Source of the DNA: Siphonodentalium dalli
Taxonomy: Eukaryota; Mollusca; Scaphopoda; Gadilida; Siphonodentaliidae
Reading direction: 5' to 3'
Assembly: GCA_032622095.1 (NCBI GenBank)
Contig: CP136069.1
Coordinates: forward strand, 203,032,690 to 203,096,689
DNA: 64,000 bases
The notes under the pieces are model-generated. The model did not search any database. It saw only the letters and a program-made list of their open reading frames with translations, and was not told where the DNA came from. Position numbers and translations under genes: made by a program. Below, in pieces: positions 56,950-64,000 of this stretch (positions are counted from its first letter, which is position 1; the number at the start of each line of letters is the position of its first letter).

Positions 56950-57965
56950 TAGTTATGCAAAGAGTAAAATCCAAGATGGCCACTGGCAGCCAAGTTGTTT
57001 TGCCGAATGACCCCAAAAAGACTCGTTCCCATTTACATGTCATTGTTAACATCCATCACAAATTTCATGATGATCCGACAAAAGATACGACCGGTAGCCT
57101 GTGTCAAAGGATTTAGTCATGTAAAGAGTAAAATCCAAGATGGCTGCTGGCGGCCATGTTTTTTGGCCGAATGACCCCAAAATGACTCGTTCCTATCTAC
57201 ATTTCATTGTTAACATCCATGACAAATTTCATGATGATGGGACGAACAGTACGACCTGTAGCCCGTGCTAATATATTGAATTTTGATACAAAAGATGACC
57301 CCAAAAAGACTCGTTCCCATCTACATGTCAATATTAACATACATGACAAATTTCATGATGATCAGACCAAAGGACCTGTAGCCCGCGCCAAAGGATTTAG
57401 TCATGCAAAGAGTAAAATTCAAGATGGCTGCTGGCGGCCATGTTTTTTGGCCGAACGACCCCAAAATGACTCGTTCCCATCTACATGTCAATATTAACAT
57501 CCATGACAAATTTCATGATGATCAGACGAGCAGTACAACCTGTAGACTGTGCTAATGGATTGGATTTTGACAAATCTCATAATGATCTGACCAAAGGTAC
57601 AACCTGAGCCTGTGCCAAAGGATTTAGTCATGCAACGAGTAAAATCCAAGATGGCTGCTGGCGGCCATGTTTTTTGGCCGTTCCCATTGTCATGCAAAGA
57701 GTAAAATCCAAGATGGCTGCTGGCTGACAAATTTCATGATGATCAGACGAACAGTACGACCTGTAGCCCGTGCTAATGGATTGAATTTTGAAATCCAAGA
57801 TGGCCAATGTCAGCCATGTTTTTTTGCCGAATGACCCCAAAATGACTCGTTCCCATCTACATGTCAAGTCAACAGCCATGACAAATTTCATAATGAACCG
57901 ACAAAAGGTACGACCTGTAGCTCGTGCTAAAGGAAATTGTTGGCAAATCACGCATACACGCACGA
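56950..57965. repeat. Irregular tandem repeat with AAATCCAAGATGGCTGCTGG
   Basis: Six partial units share AGAGTAAAATCCAAGATGGC, TTTTTTGGCCGAATGACCCC, CCCATCTACATGTCA and ACGACCTGTAGCCCGTGC in the same order. The unit resembles the inner part of the CAGGGG elements (15700-15750 and 19630-19700). Confidence 0.85.
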
Positions 57966-58247
57966 CGGATGACAAATCCATGGCAATAGCTCACACTTTA
58001 CAAAGTAAAGTTGAGCTAAAAATGTTATTACACAAAATATGAGAGCAGGTGTAAGGATTTAGATGATCATGAGGGTTTTTCAGTCTCATTGATGAAACCT
58101 CTTTGGAGCCCCAGACAGAGAGAACGATGCACTGATGGCTGTCATCTGCTTGGGTCCATGTGAGGCTCCATACAGGAGTGTTATATAAAATAACCCTTTC
58201 TATACTAAACACTATTTTGTTTAGTAGTTATCCATTGGGAAATTTTC

Positions 58248-58298
58248 AGATAATAAGTTCAACAAATGACCATAGGTTATTTGTTGAACTTATTATCT
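58248..58298. repeat. Hairpin with a 20-bp perfect stem
   Basis: AGATAATAAGTTCAACAAAT and its exact complement are separated by 11 bases; weaker pairing continues outward (GGGAAATTTTC against ATCATTTCCC). Confidence 0.87.
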
Positions 58299-58439
58299 AT
58301 CATTTCCCTCCAATAAATTGGACTCCTTCTGCACTTTTATTATCTATTGTCTGCTTAGGAGCTCTTTCCATCAATGTATCACATTATTATAATCAATAAA
58401 TTTGAAAAATGATCAAGGAAATATGGGTTGATACAAAAA

Positions 58440-58735
58440 TTGGACTTGGCACTGAAAGGGTTAACAACCCTCCAGAATAATAACACTTTCATGACTGGAG
58501 CTTCCAGAAATTTTGCGAAAACACTGCCAATGCATTATCTTATATATGTGAGTCTCCCATAGGGAGCCTCGCACATATAAGAGAATACATTGGCCTAAAA
58601 ATATTCACCTTGACATTGTAAGCCAGTGCAATCTCTTATATATGCCAGGCTCCCAATAGGAGACATCCCAAAAGAGAATGCACTGGCAACGGAACTTTTA
58701 ATGCTACACCAGCACAGCTCCCGTCATGAAAGGGA
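58440..58735. mobile_element. Degraded hairpin-bearing TTAA-type elements
   Basis: A solitary right end TTGGCACTGAAAGGG-TTAA (58447-58464) is followed by an element with ends ACTTTCATGACTGGAGCT and AGCTCCCGTCATGAAAGGG (58486-58734) and two hairpins (58527-58594 and 58620-58688). Target sites of the latter have decayed. Confidence 0.72.
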
Positions 58736-59166
58736 AAACATAGAATTCTAATGTATTCTTTTACAACTGAGAATCCAAATCGGAAAAGGTGACATCGAAC
58801 AGTCATAACGATGTATTATAATTTAACTTTTGTGTTAAATTGGCCCTTGCTTCCAAAGGTAAATTACGAGTAACCTCGGTTTATTTACATTTAATTCACA
58901 CTGTTGCTTCGCAAGGACAAATGTGTTTCTATTATGTAAAAATTGTGATAAAGTATATTTTTTGCATTGCATTACTATTTTCATTTGACAACTCTTGTGG
59001 AGTTCACAATTATAACATTTTCTTTGGTATAAACCAGTTTACTGTCACAATTGTGACATTTTATTACAGTTATTGTGACATATTATTAGTTATTGGGGAT
59101 TTTAGGTGAGTGGGTCAACAACTCTAAACCCTGATATAGAAAGACATGTACACAGGACATTGAAAT

Positions 59167-59305
59167 AAAACAGTATTATACCAACCGATTTCACCAGCTG
59201 GTTTATACCTCAATGTAAAACAGTATTATACCAACCGATTTCACCAGCTGGTTTATACCTCGATGTAAAACAGTATTATACCAACCGATTTCACCAGCTG
59301 GTTTA
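59167..59305. repeat. 50-bp direct repeat, three units
   Basis: AAAACAGTATTATACCAACC plus GATTTCACCAGCTGGTTTA repeated with a 50-bp period and almost no divergence. Confidence 0.93.
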
Positions 59306-59339
59306 CGTTGGAAGGAAACTTGGACTAGGCCCCTGCGAA

Positions 59340-59430
59340 TCAGGTGCTTTCATTTCGAATCAAATCTCGAATTGAATCAGGCAAACGATTCGAAATCTAA
59401 TTGAATCTCGAATCGAATCATTGTTACTGA
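59340..59430. repeat. CGAATC/GATTCG-rich segment
   Basis: At least seven GATTCGA/TCGAATC occurrences in 90 bases, partly palindromic. Possibly a transposon end. Confidence 0.5.
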
Positions 59431-59885
59431 GCCAATCGAGTTCAAATACATAGAACTTCGAAGAAACACCTAAAAGTTCCTGGCGAAAACCGCCTGATGA
59501 TCGTCGATGTAGTGCAATTATGCAATTATCTACATACCTCTATGCATTTTCTGTGCCTAAACAATCGTTGAGTACAGAGCATATATGCATGAGAGAACCA
59601 ATGTCGACACAAATACTGACAAGCGTACTGCGTTATGCCTGTTTCATTTCTTTGAATAGCGCAGTATTTTTCGCTACACTTGCGATGATTGTGTTGTCGG
59701 TCAATTGAACTGACAGACTTACCAGACAATGTTTACAAAAATACTCAGGACTATGATTCAGACTCGCATTTACACTAATCAGATTTTAATCAGACTAGAG
59801 AGTTTTCATATGGGGGAGTGTCCAACTTAGAATTTCAAACTGTACACCCGGTACCCTCTTGTGATAAAAAATATATAACCACTAC

Positions 59886-60098
59886 CTCTTTTCTGCTTCG
59901 ACCTTCTGTAGTCTGTCGTCTTCCTTCAGTCTGTCCTTCATTACTCTATTCCTCTGTTTCTCTTCATCTCTTTCTTTTCTATCCCTTTCTTCTCTCATTT
60001 CCCTGAAGTCTACGGTCTGCTCCGTCTTGGTTTTGTTGAGTCGATTAACGATCTCATTTATTCTTTTCTCCACGTGGACCTTTTTTACCTTGAGTGGA
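59886..60098 (-). CDS. Possible exon encoding a charged coiled coil
   Basis: The minus-strand frame reads about 65 residues dominated by E, K, R and D with regular leucine/valine/isoleucine (EIVNRLNKT, REERDRKERDEEKQRNR, KDRLKEDDRLQKVEAEKR), the profile of a coiled coil. It ends at GAG|GTAGTG, a usable donor (59885-59884), and an acceptor CCACTCAAG could precede it near 60099. There is no ATG; a GTG near 60073 is not a plausible animal start. It could be an exon of a host gene outside the window or a piece of a retroelement ORF1. The plus strand is pyrimidine-rich, so a composition artefact is possible. Confidence 0.35.
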
Positions 60099-60604
60099 AC
60101 AAATTATGATACTGTAAAATCCTTTTATTTCATGGGGGTCTATTATTTGTTGAGTTCGTGGTTTAGAACAACCATGAAAAAAATTTCCAATGAAACAATA
60201 TACTCTCAGTTGGTGAAGTAACACATCAATATATCATGTATGATATGTCTGTTTTTGGCATGTCGTAAAATGAGTTGGGGCAAAACACAGAAGACGAGAT
60301 GAAACATAACTAATTTATTAAAACAAATATCAGTCAAATGTCGTTATTGCTTGTAGACTACATACTACTGATAGTTTGTATAAACAATGGCCAATGAATT
60401 GATCTCTTGATAAAGGCTTATGGTTTTACTACATGCAGGTTACATAAAAACAATAAATAACTTTAACATAACATAAAATAACTACCTCGCAAGCATGTGA
60501 AATTAGGCCAATGCACTACTTTCGTGATGCCCTTTCGGTTCTGAAATACCTCAACAGAAGTCTGACATGATAAGGGACCAAGTTCCAATTGTTGTAGAGT
60601 ATGC

Positions 60605-60895
60605 AACTAACATTAAAAACCCTGTGCCAATGCATTCTCTTATATATGCGAGTCGACTATAGGTCACCTGGCATATATAAGAGATGCATTGGCCTAACAA
60701 TTTTTTATAAATTTTTCTTACATTCTTTAACAATTTTTATCATTTTTCTTACATTCTTTACAATTTTTATAATTTTTTTTTATAATTTTTCTTACATTCT
60801 TAACAATTTTTATCATTTTTTCTTACATTCTTAAAACAAAAATTATCATTTTTTTATCATTATTTCTCACATTCTTTAACAATTTTTTAATCATA
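60605..60895. mobile_element. Hairpin and T-rich body of a CCTTTC-family element, ends missing
   Basis: AACCCTGTGCCAATGCATTC hairpin (60625-60692) then several TTCTTACATTCTTTAACAAT repeats. Inverted ends and TTAA are not recognisable. Confidence 0.7.
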
Positions 60896-60978
60896 AATCA
60901 GCTATTGTTGGACCTGTTGATGTGGATAATATGATACCAAGATCCACGAATTCACGTCCCCATGAAATTGTCTTTTAA

Positions 60979-61370
60979 CCCTTTACCCAACAGAACGGCC
61001 CTGTGCCAATGCATTCTCTTATATATGCGAGTCGACCATAGGTCGCCTCGCATATATAAGAGAATGCATTGGCTTAACACATTAAAAATTATAAAATTGT
61101 TAAAGAATGTAAGAAAAAATGGTAAAAAGTGTTAAAAAAAGATTTTTTTTAGGCCAATGCATTCTCTTATGAATGCGAGGCGACCTATGGTCGACTCGCA
61201 TATATAAGAGAATGCATTGGCACAGGGCATAACTGTAACTATCACAATGTGATCAAGGAGCCGGTTCCAATGATATCCATATTTGTATGGTTTTATTGAG
61301 ACAGACCCAAGATAATTTAGGCTGTTGAAGCTTTATTTGGCCGGTTTTGGCCGGTTTGTTGGGTAAAGGG
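60979..61370. mobile_element. TTAA-flanked element, CCCTTTACCCAACA family, copy 3
   Basis: TTAA at 60975-60978 and 61371-61374; nearly identical in layout to 51179-51546, with hairpins at 61006-61074 and 61152-61222. Confidence 0.93.
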
Positions 61371-61374
61371 TTAA

Positions 61375-61550
61375 TAAGAAACCATGAAACTGATGTCGAT
61401 GAAATCAAAGCCATTCACAGTATTACGGAATCAAAGTTACAAACACTATGTGCAGCCTTAATGACATATTATGGACTTGTTCGGTTGAGTGAAACTTATA
61501 AGTTCGTACTCAGGCGCTATGCCAACTGGTGGAATGTACCATTCTACTAA
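61375..61550 (+). pseudogene. C-terminal coding-like fragment, copy 2
   Basis: The frame reads KLQTLCAALMTYYGLVRLSE, then TYKFVLRRYANWWNVPFY and stop (61548-61550). It matches 40988-41074 in frame, length and stop. At the place where the 40727-40981 element abuts the other copy, this copy has an uninterrupted CCTTAATGACAT. Unknown family; a transposon ORF or host exon are both possible. Confidence 0.4.
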
Positions 61551-61559
61551 CATCGCAGA

Positions 61560-62055
61560 AAAATTCAAACAAATCGACCGCACCACTCCATAGAAAATAT
61601 CGTCTGAACTATGCTCATTTGTAAATATTTATGTCTCGATTCGGGACGCAACTATCGCCGATAAACCGACGCAAACGTTTTCACCACCAAGAGTCAATGC
61701 ATTTAATTAATTTATAAGAATGACGGTGTGCGTTGTCAATCTGGATATAATATTTGTAAAAGTAACTACTTTGAGCAAGATTATTCTCCATTTCTAATTT
61801 ATCACCCTACCGGAGTGTTTCACATAACTTTAATTATCTAAGCTTAGCATTTACAAAAAACAGTGGAATTATGATACTACACATGTACATTTTCTTTATT
61901 GATGATTTAAACATTTAAACACCAAAACATTTCCTATACAACTCTACAAGGTTACTGGAGTAGTTTAAAGACACCAGACAGACATCACATGGAGAATTAG
62001 AAATTTACACAGAATATGGGCAAGAGATCATTTTGTCAATTTTTATTGCTCACTT
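61560..62055. other. Spacer with a repeat shared with 8870-8960
   Basis: 61740-61830 (AAGATTATTCTCCATTTCTA, CCGGAGTGTTTCACAT) is the reverse complement of 8880-8965. No gene seen. Confidence 0.6.
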
Positions 62056-62059
62056 TTAA

Positions 62060-62447
62060 CCCTTTCAGTGCCAAGTCCGATTTTTGTATCAACCCATATA
62101 CCCTGTGCCAATGCATTCTCTTATATATAGGTCGCCTCGCATATATAAGAGAATGCATTGGCCTAACAATTTTTCATCATTTGTTATTATTTTTTACAAT
62201 TTTTTTAATAATGTTTTCTTATATTCTTTAACAGACTTATTTTGTAGGTTTAGTGCCAGGGAATCTTCCATTTTTCATGGGCATCAAAATTATTACTATG
62301 AATACTTGGTGATAGTTTTGAGTTATAACATGCCCCTAAGGTTTTATCCAGTTTGTTTTTAAATTCACTATAGCATGCTTAAGCATACCCAAATAAAAAA
62401 AAAAAAAATTGTCCACTCTACAGACCGTAGACCTGGCACTGAAAGAG
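62060..62447. mobile_element. TTAA-flanked element, CCCTTTCAGTGCCA family
   Basis: The ends CCCTTTCAGTGCCA and TGGCACTGAAAGAG lie between TTAA at 62056-62059 and 62448-62451. It has one shortened GCATTCTCTTATATA hairpin (62109-62162). Confidence 0.9.
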
Positions 62448-62587
62448 TTAAAAACCCATTAGAACCAGATAATAGTTTCTGTTTTCATATAAAAATAGTA
62501 TATAAGCTCATTAAGCTGCTTGCTCTCATTTCATATGTGGACTGTGTACCATCAATTTAAAGATGCAACCAATATGGCCTCCATAAA

Positions 62588-62797
62588 TTAAAGTATGGTA
62601 TGGTATGGGTATGGTATGGGTACACATAAATTAAAGTATGGTATGGGTACACATAAATTAAAGTATGGGTATGGTATGGGTATGGTATGGGTACACATAA
62701 ATTAAAGTATGGGTATGGTATGGGTACACATAAATTAAAGTATGGTATGGTATGGGTACACATAAATTAAAGTATGGTATGGTATGGGTACACATAA
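62588..62797. repeat. GTATGGTATGGGTACACATAAATTAAA repeat
   Basis: Seven units of 26-38 bp, differing in the number of GTATGG blocks. Recent slippage array. Confidence 0.95.
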
Positions 62798-62802
62798 AAA
62801 AG

Positions 62803-64000
62803 AACGAGAGGCCGATCACGATCGGCAGATGTTTAACCCATCCCTTGGCAATAGTAAATTGTTAAGATCAGAATCATAATCTTTAAATGTTGAATTATAG
62901 AGTATACTGTTATGATCTAAAGTAGTATATGACAAATGTACATAATAACCAGTAATAACACAAATTATTGGAATGTATGAGTCAATATAGAAGGGTTAAT
63001 ATAACATCTAAACTCTAGAGCCTGTCACCACTATCATAGTGTAAGCAGTTCTATTCATGTTGTTGCAAATTGCCATGTGAGATATCAAAATAATATAATT
63101 ATTTATTTAATGGAAAAGGTTAAAAGACATGGAATGGGTAAAAGAGGTTAAATCACCTATCTCTGCCCTGTTTGACCCAATGTAGTCCCATCATCCAAGG
63201 ACTTAGAGAGTTCCATTGGTCTAGTTAAATAAATTCACATGGCTAAGTTGTGGTTAAAAAGATAGCTAAATCAATTTATCCAATAATTCACTAATTTGTG
63301 TCTCTTATACAGAGCTAACATATGAGGGCTATAAATAACTCTCAAAGCAATAAACTATCTTGTCTTTTATCTTGCTCACAGAGAAGCAGGTACATGTGTA
63401 TTCATTAATTGTAAGTTACTTGGGTTATAATCTGGATAATTCTTAGTTTAACGAGAGGCCGATCACGATCGGCAGATGTTTAACCCATACCTTGGCGATA
63501 GTGACTAGCCATAACTGATAATTTGTCAAAGATATGATCACAGGAATTAATCCATATATCAGTACCCAACTTGACATCAAAAGCTCAAATAATTTGTCTT
63601 AAGAAAGGGTTAAAGTATTTGGGTTGGGGAGGAGTAGTTTTAAATCTCATAACTCTGTCCCTATTCACACAAGGACCTCTCACTGTGAGATCCAATGGTT
63701 TAGTGATTTCGGAGGACATGTTTAGGAGTTTAAGTTAACTCATTGGAAGCAAAAGTGATAAATCCTATCTTTGCCACTTTTGACATGCCAGATATTCAAA
63801 ATTTATTATTCACTTCTAAAGAGAAATTATAATTGTTGACAAGCCAGACTGCTTAGAACGACATATATGTAGGGGATTCCATCTCGTATTTAAATGGTAC
63901 TTTAATTACGCCCCCCTTCCCCCATTCTCCCCAGTTATTTGTTTATCAAACATGGACAGATATAAGATCAGATCTGACCCGTGTATTAAATAAGATTAAG
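62803..64000. repeat. Diverged 647-bp tandem duplication
   Basis: AACGAGAGGCCGATCACGAT followed by CGGCAGATGTTTAACCCAT occurs at 62803 and again at 63450, and later landmarks (AAGGTTAAA, CTCTGCCC/CTCTGTCCC, AAGGAC) keep their order. The CCGATCACGATCGG core is palindromic. The second unit runs to the window end. No coding frame. Confidence 0.7.

Noticed and set aside
1-64000. CRISPR array, tRNA or rRNA genes, bacterial or viral origin of the window
   Set aside because: The repeat arrays lack unique spacers between constant repeats, I found no cloverleaf or rRNA core sequence, and spliced exons plus transposon types indicate an animal nuclear genome.

Overview
This looks like nuclear DNA from an invertebrate animal, probably marine. 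I cannot name the taxon. Evidence: GT-AG spliced exons, a very low density of coding sequence, AT-rich DNA full of miniature transposons, minisatellites, long poly-C runs, and tandem blocks rich in TGACCTTGACCTT and in ATGGCGGCC/CCATCTTGGATTT motifs. I see no bacterial operon, rRNA, tRNA, CRISPR array or viral genome. Almost every open frame longer than 60 codons is a chance frame inside a repeat or a palindrome.

The real genes I can support form a tandem family. Copy A (exons 2807-2891, 5897-6067, 7161-7345) and copy B (exons 28246-28330, 33731-33901, 34273-34445) encode secreted peptides of 146 and 142 residues. Each has a signal peptide on exon 1 followed by two homologous eight-cysteine domains, one per exon, with the spacing C-x5-C-x2-C-x13/18-CC-x2-C-xn-C-x-C. 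All introns are phase 1. I do not recognise the family. A third copy survives only as a broken exon 3 (39794-39980). Two near-identical TATA plus noncoding-exon cassettes (22159-22241 and 39229-39307), each ending in a consensus splice donor, lie upstream of copy B and of the third copy and are candidate promoters. Introns and the 3' flank of A and B are about 98% identical in the blocks I compared, but the mature-peptide exons differ much more, mostly at amino-acid-changing sites.

The rest is a layered repeat landscape. 2.3-10.4 kb and 27.7-35.05 kb are the two duplicated gene units, with a transposon at the left breakpoint. 11.2-16.3 kb is a giant imperfect palindrome with a later transposon in one arm. 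19.4-24.7 kb holds minisatellites and a candidate promoter. 25.6-26.8 kb is a foldback element. 35-52 kb and 58-62.5 kb hold many miniature elements: several TTAA-flanked (piggyBac-like) families, TA-flanked perfect hairpins (Tc1/mariner-like), and hAT-like elements, one with a transposase-type zinc-finger relic. 42.0-43.1 kb and 53.3-55.9 kb are large minisatellites of 52 and 51 bp units.

The duplications provide natural empty sites. The TTAA element in intron 2 of copy A is missing from copy B, and the CAGGGG element in the right arm of the 5-kb palindrome is missing from the left arm, which fixes the target duplications of both. All positions and counts were read by eye; no database search, alignment program or RNA evidence was available.
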